Positions 45,404-54,226 of a stretch of 64,000 nucleotides of DNA are shown here, one piece after another. The stretch is from Microbacterium sp. MYb66 (GTDB lineage Bacteria > Actinomycetota > Actinomycetes > Actinomycetales > Microbacteriaceae). Every line of letters begins with the position of its first letter. Within the stretch, counting starts at the first letter, position 1. The notes beneath the pieces were generated by a model. That model did no database searches. It was not told the origin of the DNA and was given only the letters and a program-made list of their open reading frames with translations. The translations under genes and the position numbers were made by a program. The stretch is taken from positions 50,029 through 114,028 of the forward strand of contig NZ_PCOV01000009.1 of assembly GCF_002979435.1 (NCBI RefSeq), given 5' to 3'.

Positions 45404-46624
45404 GTGACAGGTTCTCCTCCTTCCGGCATGGACAAGGCCGCGACGCTCACCTGGCTGCGCCGGATCTCCGGTGACATCGCCTCGGTGACGATCAAGCGCC
45501 TGGAGGACACCCTCCCGTGGTACGCCGACATGCCACCAGCCCGCCGCTCCGCGGTCGGGCTGGTGGCTCAGGCCGGCATCACGTCGTTCATCCAGTGGTA
45601 TGAAGACCCCACCTCCACGCCGTGGATCGCAGCGGACATCTTCGCCGCAGCCCCGCGTGAGCTGCTGCGCAGCGTCAGCCTCCAGCAGACCCTGCAGCTC
45701 ATCCGAGTGACCGTCGAGGTCACCGAGGAGCGCGTCGCCGGGCGGGGGAACGATCTCCGCGAGGCGATCCTGCTCTACTCCCGCGACGTCGCCTTCGCTG
45801 CGGCCGACGTGTACGCCAGGGCCGCCGAAGCGCGGGGCCTGTGGGATGCACGCCTGGAAGCACTCGTCGTCGACTCCATCCTCACCGGCGAGGCCGACGA
45901 AGAGCTCCCGAGCCGGATCGCCGCGCTCGGTTGGCATGGTCATGGCGAGGTCGCCGTCCTCGTCGGCACGACGCCGCCGCAGTTCGACGTCGACCTGGTC
46001 CGCCGCACCGCCAGGAAGCTCGCCGTCGACGTGCTCATCGGCGTGCAGGGCTCACGACTCGTCCTCGTGCTCGGACGCGCCCGTGTCGAGGGCCAGGAAG
46101 GCGAGGAAGAGGAACTCGGCTTCCAGGAGATCGCCACCCGCCTCGAGCCGTCCTTCGGCCCGGGATATGTCGTCCTCGGCCCGGAAGTCGCTGCACTCGT
46201 GGATGCGAGCCAGAGCGCACGTGCCGCGCTCGCGGGCTTCGCGGTCGCGCGTGCGTGGCGCGGTGCTCCTCGCCCCGTCGAGGCCGACGACCTGCTCCCG
46301 GAGCGGGCCCTCGCCGGAGACCCGCTCGCGAAGCAGACCCTGATCGAGCGCATCTTCCGTCCACTGCAGGCCCACTCGACCGACCTGGTCACCACGCTGT
46401 GGAGCTACCTCGACAACGGTCGCTCCCTCGAAGCGACAGCCCGTGAGCTGTTCGTGCATCCGAACACCGTGCGCTACCGACTCAAGCGCGTGAGCGAAGT
46501 CATCGGCTGGGATGCCACCGGCCCTCGCGAGGCTCTCATCCTGCAGACGGCCCTGATCCTCGGTTCTATCGGTGCGGCAGAGCAGGTTCGAAGGCGAACG
46601 CCCCTTCGTCGCCCACAGCGCTGA
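45404..46624 (+). CDS. fasR: FasR-like PucR-family regulator of fatty acid synthesis
   Basis: A 406-aa regulator resembling FasR, which in Streptomyces activates the fabD-fabH-acpP-fabF operon that lies directly downstream here. N-terminal helical region with IKRLEDTLPWYADMPP, a GGDEF-like or CdaR-type middle domain that is degenerate, and a C-terminal PucR helix-turn-helix: LWSYLDNGRSLEATARELFVHPNTVRYRLKR-type sequence. The frame opens at GTG 45404; the ATG at 45428 (MDKAATLTWL) is more likely the real start because conserved sequence begins there. The 7-bp gap to aceE suggests partial cotranscription. Confidence 0.82.
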   Translation: MTGSPPSGMDKAATLTWLRRISGDIASVTIKRLEDTLPWYADMPPARRSAVGLVAQAGITSFIQWYEDPTSTPWIAADIFAAAPRELLRSVSLQQTLQLIRVTVEVTEERVAGRGNDLREAILLYSRDVAFAAADVYARAAEARGLWDARLEALVVDSILTGEADEELPSRIAALGWHGHGEVAVLVGTTPPQFDVDLVRRTARKLAVDVLIGVQGSRLVLVLGRARVEGQEGEEEELGFQEIATRLEPSFGPGYVVLGPEVAALVDASQSARAALAGFAVARAWRGAPRPVEADDLLPERALAGDPLAKQTLIERIFRPLQAHSTDLVTTLWSYLDNGRSLEATARELFVHPNTVRYRLKRVSEVIGWDATGPREALILQTALILGSIGAAEQVRRRTPLRRPQR

Positions 46625-46724
46625 TCCCGATTCCCGATCTTTCTGTGCGCCACACACAAGGGTTTCTCGCATTCTTGTGATGCATCATCCACCGCTTGGC
46701 CGGATTCGTTGGCAGACTGGGTGG

Positions 46725-47645
46725 GTGATTGTCGTCGTATGCCCTGGACAGGGCTCGCAGACCCCCGGATTCCTCGCCCCCTGGCTCGAGCTCGACGGGG
46801 TGGCCGAGCGCCTCGCCGCGTACTCGGATGCTGCGGAGGTCGATCTCCGCGCGCACGGAACGGTTTCGGATGCCGACACGATCCGCGACACGCGCATCGC
46901 TCAGCCGCTCATCGTCGCCGCCTCCCTGATCGCCGGTGACGCGCTGACGAACCGCGCGGGGCGACGCTCGGACGGCATCGCCGGACACTCCGTCGGCGAG
47001 ATCGCCGCGCTCGTCGGCAGCGGCGTGATCGACGCGGATACCGGAATGCGGCTGGTCGGAATCCGCGGACGCGCGATGGCGGATGCCGCAGCACAGACCC
47101 CCACCGGTATGAGCGCGGTGCTCGGCGGGGACGAGGATGCCCTCCTCGCCCGGCTCGCCGAGCTCGATCTCTCCCCCGCCAACTACAACGGCGGCGGGCA
47201 ACTCGTGGTCGCCGGTGCGCTCCCGGCCCTCGCTGCACTCGCCGAGGAACCGGTGAGGGGGACGCGGGTCGTCCCCCTCCAGGTGGCAGGCGCCTTCCAC
47301 ACCCGGTACATGGCATCCGCGGTGGCCGCCCTTCGTGACGCCGTCGCCGACGTCACCCCGGCTGACCCCGAGATCACGCTGTGGACGAATCGGGACGGCT
47401 CCGTGGTCGCCGACGGCGCACAGGCGCTCGGCTACCTCGTCGACCAGGTCTCCTCGCCGGTGCGGTGGGACCTCTGCATGCAGTCCTTCTCGAATGCCGG
47501 CGTGACCGGTGTCATCGAACTCGCTCCCGCCGGCGCACTGGTCGGACTCGCGAAGCGCGGTCTTCGTGGCGTCCCGACGGTCGCTGTGAAGACTCCCGAC
47601 GACCTCGACGCAGCCGTCGCGCTGCTGAACGGAGAAGCCGCATGA
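46725..47645 (+). CDS. fabD: malonyl-CoA:ACP transacylase
   Basis: A 306-aa transferase that loads malonyl groups onto ACP. N-terminal VVVCPGQGSQTPG, nucleophile in GHSVGEIAALV, catalytic-dyad His in AGAFHTRYM, and the substrate-Arg/Gln pattern expected of FabD. The GTG start at 46725 follows a GGGTGG stretch. The stop overlaps the fabH ATG (ATGA), so the two are translationally coupled. The 100-bp gap after fasR probably holds the fab promoter and a FasR site. Confidence 0.94.
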   Translation: MIVVVCPGQGSQTPGFLAPWLELDGVAERLAAYSDAAEVDLRAHGTVSDADTIRDTRIAQPLIVAASLIAGDALTNRAGRRSDGIAGHSVGEIAALVGSGVIDADTGMRLVGIRGRAMADAAAQTPTGMSAVLGGDEDALLARLAELDLSPANYNGGGQLVVAGALPALAALAEEPVRGTRVVPLQVAGAFHTRYMASAVAALRDAVADVTPADPEITLWTNRDGSVVADGAQALGYLVDQVSSPVRWDLCMQSFSNAGVTGVIELAPAGALVGLAKRGLRGVPTVAVKTPDDLDAAVALLNGEAA

Positions 47646-48643
47646 GCGCCACCCTCGCCCAGGTCACCGGCCCCGCCTACACGCGCATCTATGCCTTCGG
47701 CGCGGCTCGCGGGGAGAACGCGGTTCCGAATGACGACCTCATCGGCCCGATCGACTCCAGCGACGAATGGATCCGTCAGCGCACCGGGATCATCACCCGC
47801 GCCCGCGCGAACACGAGCACCGACGCGATCGACCTCGCGAGCGCCGCGGCGTCCGAGGCGATCGAGAAGGCGGGCATCCCCGCCGACCAGGTCGACCTCG
47901 TGATCGTCGCGACGATCAGCAACCCGAAGCAGACGCCCTCGGTGTCTGCGATCGTCGCAGACCGTGTCGGTGCGAACCCGGCCGCGGCCTACGACATCAA
48001 CGCCGCGTGCGCGGGATACGCCTATGCGATCGCCCAGGCGGACGCCCTGATCAAGGCCGGCGCGGCCCGCTACGCACTCGTGATCGGCACCGAGAAGCTG
48101 TCGGACGTCGTCGACCCGACGGACCGCAGCATCTCGTTCCTGCTCGGCGACGGCGCCGGGGCCGCGCTGATCGGTCCGAGCGACACACCCGGCATCGCCC
48201 CGGCGGTATGGGGCTCGGACGGGTCCAAGGCCGATGCCGTGGGAATGAACGCCACGCTCACCGAGTTCCGCGACGGCGAGGCCCCGTGGCCGACACTCCG
48301 CCAGGAGGGACCGACCGTGTTCCGCTGGGCGGTGTGGGAGATGGCGAAGGTCGCGCGCGAGGCTCTGGACAGAGCAGGGATCGAGGCCTCCGACCTCGCG
48401 GCCTTCATTCCGCACCAGGCGAACATGCGCATCATCGACGAGTTCGCCAAGCAGCTCAAGCTGCCGGAGACCACCGTGATCGCTCGCGACATCGAGACCA
48501 CGGGCAACACCTCGGCCGCGTCCATCCCCCTGGCCAGCCACCGTCTCATGGCCGAGCACCCCGAGCTGTCGGGAGGACTCGCGCTGCAGATCGGCTTCGG
48601 CGCCGGGCTCGTCTTCGCCGCACAGGTCGTCGTCCTTCCCTGA
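47642..48643 (+). CDS. fabH: beta-ketoacyl-ACP synthase III
   Basis: A 333-aa condensing enzyme that starts fatty acid synthesis. The Cys-His-Asn triad is visible: C in NAACAGYAYAI, H in IPHQANMRI, N in TTGNTSAASIP. Early phrases SSDEWIRQRTGI and C-terminal GGLALQIGFGAGL are typical. Actinobacterial FabH usually prefers branched acyl-CoA primers, consistent with iso/anteiso lipids, but specificity cannot be read from sequence. Overlaps fabD by 4 bp. Confidence 0.96.
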   Translation: MSATLAQVTGPAYTRIYAFGAARGENAVPNDDLIGPIDSSDEWIRQRTGIITRARANTSTDAIDLASAAASEAIEKAGIPADQVDLVIVATISNPKQTPSVSAIVADRVGANPAAAYDINAACAGYAYAIAQADALIKAGAARYALVIGTEKLSDVVDPTDRSISFLLGDGAGAALIGPSDTPGIAPAVWGSDGSKADAVGMNATLTEFRDGEAPWPTLRQEGPTVFRWAVWEMAKVAREALDRAGIEASDLAAFIPHQANMRIIDEFAKQLKLPETTVIARDIETTGNTSAASIPLASHRLMAEHPELSGGLALQIGFGAGLVFAAQVVVLP

Positions 48644-48711
48644 GAATGCGCTGACCTTCCCTAGACTGTTCCACGGTTCCGAATACAACCCGCAAGAAAG
48701 AGGAAGACCAC

Positions 48712-48960
48712 ATGGCTTTCACCAACGATGAGGTCCTCGCCGGCCTCGCAGAACTGATCACCGACGAGACCGGCATCAACGCCTCCGAGGTCGCTCTGGA
48801 GAAGTCGTTCACGGACGACCTCGACATCGACTCCATCTCGATGATGACGATCGTCGTCAACGCAGAGGAGAAGTTCGGCGTCACCATCCCCGACGACGAG
48901 GTCAAGAACCTGAAGACCGTCGGCGACGCCGTCAGCTTCATCGTCGCGGGCCAGGAGTAA
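48712..48960 (+). CDS. acpP: acyl carrier protein
   Basis: An 82-aa carrier protein that holds growing acyl chains on a phosphopantetheine arm. The attachment serine is S41 in DIDSISMM; most ACPs have DSL instead of DSI. Four acidic helices are evident. AAGAAAGAGG precedes the ATG at 48712. Stands between fabH and fabF, 68 and 97 bp from them, the usual actinobacterial order. Confidence 0.95.
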   Translation: MAFTNDEVLAGLAELITDETGINASEVALEKSFTDDLDIDSISMMTIVVNAEEKFGVTIPDDEVKNLKTVGDAVSFIVAGQE

Positions 48961-49057
48961 TCCCGGCAGGATGCCACTCCCGCATCGCGCGGAGAGTGGC
49001 ATCCTCCGACCTGCCCTCTCACCCGTTCGATCTCGTTTCGACAAGGAACCACTCCCC

Positions 49058-50296
49058 ATGACCAAGCGCATCGTCGTCACCGGCATCGGCGCCACCTCCG
49101 CCATCGGCGGCACGGCTCCCGAGAACTGGACGAACCTGCTGGCCGGCATGTCCGGCACTCGCACCCTCGAGCACGACTGGGTCCAGCAGTACGAGCTGCC
49201 CGTCACCTTCGCCGCCGAGGCGATCGTCCGCCCGGAGGAGGTTCTGCCGCGCCACGAGGCGAAGCGACTCGACCCGTCGTCCCAGTTCGCGTTGATCGCG
49301 GCACGTGAGGCCTGGGCTGATGCCGGGTCTCCCGAGGTCGCCCCGGAACGGCTCGGCATCGACTTCGCGACCGGAATCGGCGGGCTGTGGACGCTGCTCG
49401 ACGCCTGGGACACGCTGCGTGAGAAGGGCCCGCGCCGCGTCATGCCGCTGACGGTCCCGATGCTGATGCCGAACGCCGCTGCGGGAAACCTGTCGCTCCA
49501 GTTCCACGCTCGCGCCTACGCGCAGACCGTGGTGAGCGCATGCGCGTCCAGCACCGAGTCGATCATCCACGCGTTCCACCACCTGCAGGATGGCCTCGCC
49601 GACGTCGTGATCGCCGGTGGCACCGAGTCTGCGATCCACCCCATCACGATGGCATCCTTCGCCTCCGCGCAGGCGCTTTCGCGCCGGAACGACGATCCGG
49701 CTCATGCCTCCCGCCCCGGAGCGATCGACCGCGACGGATTCGTCATGGGTGAAGGCGCAGCGGCGCTGATCCTCGAGACCGAGGAGCATGCGAAGGAACG
49801 CGGCGCCAAGATCTACGGTTACATCCTCGGCGGTGGCGTCACTGCCGATGCCTATCACATCACCGGCAACGACCCCGAGGGCAACGGTGCGGCACGCGCC
49901 GTCACGCAGGCCCTCGAGGAGGCCGGGATCACGGCCGACCAGGTCACGCACATCAACGCCCACGCGACCTCGACTCCGGTCGGCGACCCGAACGAGTACG
50001 TCGCCCTCAAGAAGGTCTTCGGCGACCGGATCGATGAGATCCCCGTGTCGGCGACGAAGGCATCGACGGGCCATCTGCTCGGCGGCACCGGCGCGCTCGA
50101 GGCGATCTTCTCTCTTCTCGCGCTCCGCGACCGCGTCGCACCGCCGACGATCAACATGACCGAGCCGGACCCCGCCGTGCCCTTCCGCCTCTCCGGCGAG
50201 GCTGCACCGCTCGGCGACGGTCCGCAGATCGCGATCAGCAACTCCTTCGGATTCGGCGGGCACAACGCCGTCCTGGTGGTCGCCGGCGCTGACTGA
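49058..50296 (+). CDS. fabF: beta-ketoacyl-ACP synthase II
   Basis: A 412-aa elongating condensing enzyme. The Cys-His-His triad is visible: SACASSTESI, NAHATSTPVGD, and KASTGHLLGGTGALEA; C-terminal NSFGFGGHNAVLV. The length is right for FabF. AAGGAACC precedes the ATG at 49058. Last gene of the fab cluster and followed by a terminator. The cluster lacks fabG and fabI; a FabG homologue is at 63086. Confidence 0.96.
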   Translation: MTKRIVVTGIGATSAIGGTAPENWTNLLAGMSGTRTLEHDWVQQYELPVTFAAEAIVRPEEVLPRHEAKRLDPSSQFALIAAREAWADAGSPEVAPERLGIDFATGIGGLWTLLDAWDTLREKGPRRVMPLTVPMLMPNAAAGNLSLQFHARAYAQTVVSACASSTESIIHAFHHLQDGLADVVIAGGTESAIHPITMASFASAQALSRRNDDPAHASRPGAIDRDGFVMGEGAAALILETEEHAKERGAKIYGYILGGGVTADAYHITGNDPEGNGAARAVTQALEEAGITADQVTHINAHATSTPVGDPNEYVALKKVFGDRIDEIPVSATKASTGHLLGGTGALEAIFSLLALRDRVAPPTINMTEPDPAVPFRLSGEAAPLGDGPQIAISNSFGFGGHNAVLVVAGAD

Positions 50297-50312
50297 CGTT
50301 CGCACGATTCGA

Positions 50313-50350
50313 CGAAGAGAGCCCCTCGGGAATCCGCGGGGCTCTCTTCG
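50313..50350 (+). terminator. intrinsic terminator of the fab operon
   Basis: 13-bp perfect arms 50313-50325 and 50338-50350 (CGAAGAGAGCCCC/GGGGCTCTCTTCG) with a 12-nt loop. It also serves the convergent yczE-like gene. Confidence 0.85.
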
Positions 50351-50384
50351 CGTCCAGGCGCAACCAGCGCGGTTCTGCGGGGAA

Positions 50385-51050
50385 TCAGGCCGGGCGCACC
50401 GATGCCACCTGTCGGGAACGCGCCTCGCGCATCCGCGTGATACGCGGCAGGAACCACCCGATGAGCGGGCCCACGCCGAACGCGAAGAGCACGGTTCCCA
50501 CCCCGACGGGGCCTCCGAGCAGGAAGCCGATGAGAAGCACACTGCCCTCGATCAGGGTGCGCACGAGCCACACCGCCCAGCCGGTCCGCCGCACCAGTCC
50601 CGTCATCAGCCCGTCGCGCGGGCCGGGGCCGAAGTCCGCGGCGATATAGAGTCCGGTGGCGAACGCCAGCAGCAGGAGTCCGAACACGAACATCGGAGCC
50701 CCGATCCAGACCGAGGGCGGTGCCGGAATCAGGAAGAGGGCGAGATCGGCACTCGGGCCGACCAGGAGCGCGTTCAACACGGTACCGAGGCCCACCCGCT
50801 GGCGCAGCGGAATCCACAGCAGCAGCACGACGATCGACACGAGGACGGTGATGAACCCGTAGCCGAGTCCGGATTGCCCCGCGAGACCGAGCGCCAAGAC
50901 GTCCCACGGAGCGACGCCGATGCCACCGCGCACCATGAACCCGAGCGCGACGCCGTAGAGGAACAGTCCGCCGATGAGCTGCACGACACGCTCGACGAGG
51001 TCCCGCCGACTGGTGGCGGTGACGGACAGGAACACGGCGCGGAGGAGCAT
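50385..51050 (-). CDS. YczE/YitT-like integral membrane protein
   Basis: A 221-aa five-helix membrane protein of the YczE type. Segments include VVQLIGGLFLYGVALGFMV, GYGFITVLVSIVVLLLW, IGAPMFVFGLLLLAFATGLYI, and TLIEGSVLLIGFLLGG, with the conserved loops GGIGVAPWDVL and DFGPGPRDGLMTGL. In several bacteria YczE is paired with a divergent MocR regulator, as here. The transported compound is not known; vitamin B6- or surfactin-related roles have been suggested for relatives. The ATG at 51050 is preceded by short A/C-rich sequence. Confidence 0.88.
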   Translation of the reverse strand: MLLRAVFLSVTATSRRDLVERVVQLIGGLFLYGVALGFMVRGGIGVAPWDVLALGLAGQSGLGYGFITVLVSIVVLLLWIPLRQRVGLGTVLNALLVGPSADLALFLIPAPPSVWIGAPMFVFGLLLLAFATGLYIAADFGPGPRDGLMTGLVRRTGWAVWLVRTLIEGSVLLIGFLLGGPVGVGTVLFAFGVGPLIGWFLPRITRMREARSRQVASVRPA

Positions 51051-51053
51051 GGT

Positions 51054-51127
51054 TCCACTCTGGCGCGTGAGCCGGCACCGCCAACGAGTCCACTGCCCGG
51101 AAAGTGGACTGCCCCTGCCGGGCCACT
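51054..51127. promoter_or_regulatory. repeated CCACT half-sites between yczE and mocR genes
   Basis: Direct copies of (T/G)CCACT at 51054, 51089 and 51122, and an 8-bp inverted repeat AGTCCACT (51087-51094) / AGTGGACT (51103-51110). MocR-type regulators usually bind direct repeats in the region they share with the divergent gene, which is the case here. Operator role is inferred. Confidence 0.45.
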
Positions 51128-51145
51128 TTGCGCCATGCTGGATGC

Positions 51146-52549
51146 ATGGGATCACGACTCGTCGAACAGCTCGGAGCATCCAGCGTCGCCGGCGCCGCTG
51201 CCGCCGCCCTGGCGGACAGGATCCGCGCGCTGATCCTGGACGGTCGCCTCACCGTCGGCGAGCGTCTGCCCAGCGAGCGATCGCTCGCCCTGGAACTGCG
51301 GAGGTCACGCTCGACGATCACCCGCGCCTACGGCCTGCTGGAGACCGATGGCTACGTCTCACGCCTTCATGGAGGAAGCACGCGCGTCACGCTCCCCCAC
51401 GGCCACACCGCGCCAGGTGCCGATGCCGACGACGACGCCATCGACCTCTCCATCGCCTCGATGGACTCGACCCCAGGGCTGTATGACGCCACGGTGCGGT
51501 CCCTCCCCCGTCTCGCCGCGCTGCGCGGCACGAGCGGTTATTCCCTTCAGGGGCTCCCGGAGCTCCGTGACGCCGTCGCGCAGCGCTTCAGCGAACGCGG
51601 CGCGCCGACCTCCGCGGAGGAGATCATCATCACCTCGGGTGCCCTCAACGCGGTGAACCTGATCCTCACAGCCATCGGACGACGAGGTGAGCGCGCACTC
51701 GTCGAGCAGCCGACTTTCCCGCATGCGCAGGAGGCCCTGCACCGCCACGGCTACCGACTGGTCCCGACTCCCGTCGATGTGGAGGGCTGGGACACGCGAC
51801 ACCTGAACGAGACTCTCCTGAGCTCCCGTCCCCACGTCGCATATCTGATCCCGGACTTCCACAACCCCACGGGCGCGACCCTCCCCGATGAGCAGCGCTC
51901 GCGCGTGGTGACCACGGCTCGCAACGTCGGCACGCATCTCATCGTCGACGAGACCACCACAGAGCTCGACATCGACCGCGGATGGTCGCCCGTTCCGATG
52001 GGCGCGAGCGGTCCGAACGTCATCACGGTCGGCTCGATGTCGAAGATCGCATGGGGAGGCATGCGCATCGGCTGGATCCGCGCTGAGCGCTCGGTCATCG
52101 CGCGCCTGCTGGCCGTGCGCCCCTCCTTCGAACTCGGCACCGCGCTGCTCGAACAGTGCATCGCCGTGGAGCTGCTCGCCGACATGTCCGCGCTCACATC
52201 GCACGTCCGCCGTCGCCTTCAGGAAGGACGCACTGCGGTCGAGGCCGGTGTCGCCGGGATCCCCGGCTTCAGGATGCCCTCCACCCCGGGCGGTCTCTCC
52301 GCCTGGGTCGACATCGGTGCTCCACTGTCGACCTCGTTGTCGCTCGCCGCGCGTGAGCGGAAGCTGATCCTGCCGCCTGGCCCGCGTTTCGCGACCGGCG
52401 GGGTACTCGAGCGTCGTCTGCGCATCCCCATCACCCTCACTCCCGACCGCACGACGGAGGCCATGCAGCGACTGTCTCTCGCCTGGGACGACGTGCGAGG
52501 CGGCACAGCATCCCGATCCGACGAGTTGCAGCATGCAGCGGTCATCTGA
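51146..52549 (+). CDS. MocR-type GntR regulator with aminotransferase domain
   Basis: A 467-aa regulator. The N-terminal GntR winged helix (about residues 15-85) contains ALADRIRALILDGRLTVGERLPSER-type sequence; the rest is a PLP-dependent aminotransferase fold type I domain with TSGALNAVNLI, LIPDFHNPTG, DETTTELD, the PLP-lysine region GSMSKIAWGGMRIGW, and a C-terminal RRLRIPITL. The PLP lysine is the K in SMSKIAWGG. Members sense PLP or amino compounds and often regulate a divergent transporter such as the YczE gene here. The ATG is at 51146; the frame is open upstream to 51104. Followed by a strong terminator. Confidence 0.9.
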   Translation: MGSRLVEQLGASSVAGAAAAALADRIRALILDGRLTVGERLPSERSLALELRRSRSTITRAYGLLETDGYVSRLHGGSTRVTLPHGHTAPGADADDDAIDLSIASMDSTPGLYDATVRSLPRLAALRGTSGYSLQGLPELRDAVAQRFSERGAPTSAEEIIITSGALNAVNLILTAIGRRGERALVEQPTFPHAQEALHRHGYRLVPTPVDVEGWDTRHLNETLLSSRPHVAYLIPDFHNPTGATLPDEQRSRVVTTARNVGTHLIVDETTTELDIDRGWSPVPMGASGPNVITVGSMSKIAWGGMRIGWIRAERSVIARLLAVRPSFELGTALLEQCIAVELLADMSALTSHVRRRLQEGRTAVEAGVAGIPGFRMPSTPGGLSAWVDIGAPLSTSLSLAARERKLILPPGPRFATGGVLERRLRIPITLTPDRTTEAMQRLSLAWDDVRGGTASRSDELQHAAVI

Positions 52550-52570
52550 CCGATCCTGCACCCCTTGGAC

Positions 52571-52610
52571 GACGAGGACCCCGCCTCGTTTCCGGGGCGG
52601 GGTCCTCGTC
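52571..52610. terminator. intrinsic terminator after the MocR gene
   Basis: 15-bp perfect arms 52571-52585 and 52596-52610 (GACGAGGACCCCGCC/GGCGGGGTCCTCGTC). Located between convergent genes. Confidence 0.88.
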
Positions 52611-52702
52611 ATGCGGAGCGGGGATACGTCTTCTCAGCGTCCGGGATGATTCACCGGCATCCGATACTCACGCCTCCCCCGCTCCCGGACTGTGGTGTCG
52701 AG

Positions 52703-53206
52703 CTAGCCGACCTTGTGAAGCCAGACGACCCTGGCATCGTCGCTGGCGTGACGGAACGGTTCGAGCTCCTCATCCCAGGCGGAACCGAGCGCGATGTCCA
52801 GTTCGCGCTGCAGCTCGACCGCGCTGCCTGCGGCGATCTCCATCGCATAGCGGATGCGGTCCTCGCCGATGACGATGTTGCCGGCAGCATCGGTCTGGGC
52901 GTAGTGGATGCCGAGATCGGGAGTGTGCAGCCAGCGGCCACCGTCGCTGCGGGGCGTGGGGTCCTCGGTCACCTCGAAACGGAGGTGCTCCCACCCGCGG
53001 ATGGAGGTCGCGAGGGCAGCGCCGGTACCGACGGGGCCGTCCCAGTAGAACTCGGCGCGTCGCGCACCATCGAGGACGGGCTGCTCGGTCCAGTCGAAGT
53101 TCACCGCACGCCCGATAGCGCGACCCACCGCCCATTCCAGGTGCGGGCAGAGCGCGCGAGGCGCAGAGTGGATGAACACCACTCCGCGTGCGTAAGCCGT
53201 CGCCAT
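52703..53206 (-). CDS. DUF3145 family protein
   Basis: A 167-aa actinobacterial protein of unknown function. The DUF3145 core has GVVFIHSAPRALCPHLEWAVG-type sequence at the N-terminus, VNFDWTEQPV, RAEFYWDGPVGTGAALAT, GWEHLRFEVTEDP, and a C-terminal AWDEELEPFRHASDDARVVWLHKVG-type end. The gene is regularly found near the fab cluster in actinobacteria, as here. The ATG at 53206 is preceded by GAGAGATC, a moderate ribosome site. Confidence 0.88.
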   Translation of the reverse strand: MATAYARGVVFIHSAPRALCPHLEWAVGRAIGRAVNFDWTEQPVLDGARRAEFYWDGPVGTGAALATSIRGWEHLRFEVTEDPTPRSDGGRWLHTPDLGIHYAQTDAAGNIVIGEDRIRYAMEIAAGSAVELQRELDIALGSAWDEELEPFRHASDDARVVWLHKVG

Positions 53207-53329
53207 GATCTCTCCGTTTCATCAGGTGCGTCTTCCCCAACGACCTGAACCACGAAGTGGCGAGAATATGCGGTTGTGCGCCCATTCTCGCGGAGTTCGC
53301 CGGAAATCACAAGCGTGTCATTCCCACGA

Positions 53330-53362
53330 CGAAGGCCCCGGTCGCTGCGACCGGGGCCTTCG
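53330..53362. terminator. intrinsic terminator after the oxygenase-like gene
   Basis: A nearly complete palindrome: CGAAGGCCCCGGTC (53330-53343) and its complement (53349-53362) around a 5-nt loop. It ends the transcript of the gene at 53406-54179 before DUF3145. Confidence 0.85.
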
Positions 53363-53405
53363 GGGAGTTCGACGGGCTCGTTCGCCCGTCAGTTGCTGAC
53401 GAGAG

Positions 53406-54179
53406 TCAGGCCTCGCTCATGGCCTGCTTGACCTGCTGGCCCTTCGCGGCGTAGTAGGCGGCGCGCGCAGCATCCTTGCGAGCCTGCTCGGCGTAGCCGA
53501 ACTCCAGGGTCTCCTGGTCGACCTCGTAGTTGGGCACGTCGTCGGTGCCGTTGTACTTCTCGATGTAGGCGTCGAGCTCCGGACCCGAGGTCCACGACGT
53601 GATGAGGCAGTAGCGGGGCTCGGTGCCGTTGTGCGTCGCCGCGTGCCACAGACGCTGCGTGTCGACGATGAGCTGAGCGCCGGCGGGGAGAGCGATGCGG
53701 TACTCGATGCTCGGGTCGGTGCGGTTCTCGCGCAGGACGAAGTAGCTGTCCTTGTCGTCGGTCAGGTTGAAGAAGCCGCGGACCACCCAGCCGGTGCCGT
53801 CGGGGTTCAGGCGGTTGTTGTCGTCCTGGTGGAGGTTGTAGAGGCAGTCGCCGTAGGGCGTCGGCTGCAGCTCGATGACGCGGCAACGTCCGACGTTGGC
53901 ACCCGGCTCCTGCGCGCGACGCGTCAGGTTCGGGGCCTTCTCGGTCTGCGAGTCGATCCAGACCCCGTCCTTGTCGGTGCGCGGCGGCTTGTGGTTCCAG
54001 AACCCGTTGCACTCGATGTCGCCGAAAGCACTGGCGAGCGGTGCGAAGCGGGTGTCACCCGACGACTTCCAGTCGTTGTACTCGATGTCGAGCCACTCCT
54101 TGGGGTCGAGCTCCTGGTTGTAGCTGTCGAGGACGACGAATCCCTTTTCCTCGAGGGCAGCGGACTTGATGTAACCCAT
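53406..54179 (-). CDS. 2OG-Fe(II) oxygenase-like protein
   Basis: A 257-aa protein of no family I can name with certainty. The middle looks like a jelly-roll non-heme iron oxygenase: H117 and D119 in LYNLHQDDNN (an H-x-D motif), RGFFNL and YFVLRENR strands, then H179 in LWHAATHNG and R189 in EPRYCLITSW, the usual place for the 2-oxoglutarate-binding residues. The N-terminal 55 residues and a helical, Ala-rich C-terminus flank it. The ATG at 54179 has GGAAC upstream, a weak site. It sits behind a DtxR-like box, so iron control of an iron enzyme is a reasonable guess. The substrate is unknown. Confidence 0.65.
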   Translation of the reverse strand: MGYIKSAALEEKGFVVLDSYNQELDPKEWLDIEYNDWKSSGDTRFAPLASAFGDIECNGFWNHKPPRTDKDGVWIDSQTEKAPNLTRRAQEPGANVGRCRVIELQPTPYGDCLYNLHQDDNNRLNPDGTGWVVRGFFNLTDDKDSYFVLRENRTDPSIEYRIALPAGAQLIVDTQRLWHAATHNGTEPRYCLITSWTSGPELDAYIEKYNGTDDVPNYEVDQETLEFGYAEQARKDAARAAYYAAKGQQVKQAMSEA

Positions 54180-54226
54180 GATCGAGTCATGTTCCTTTCA
54201 TCGGGGGCCAGCACGTTTTAACAGGC

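Noticed and set aside
42061..45531. A 1156-aa open frame on the minus strand opposite aceE
   Set aside because: Its residues have no recognisable motif and it lies wholly over aceE and the tRNA-Val gene. Long antisense frames are expected in high-GC DNA.
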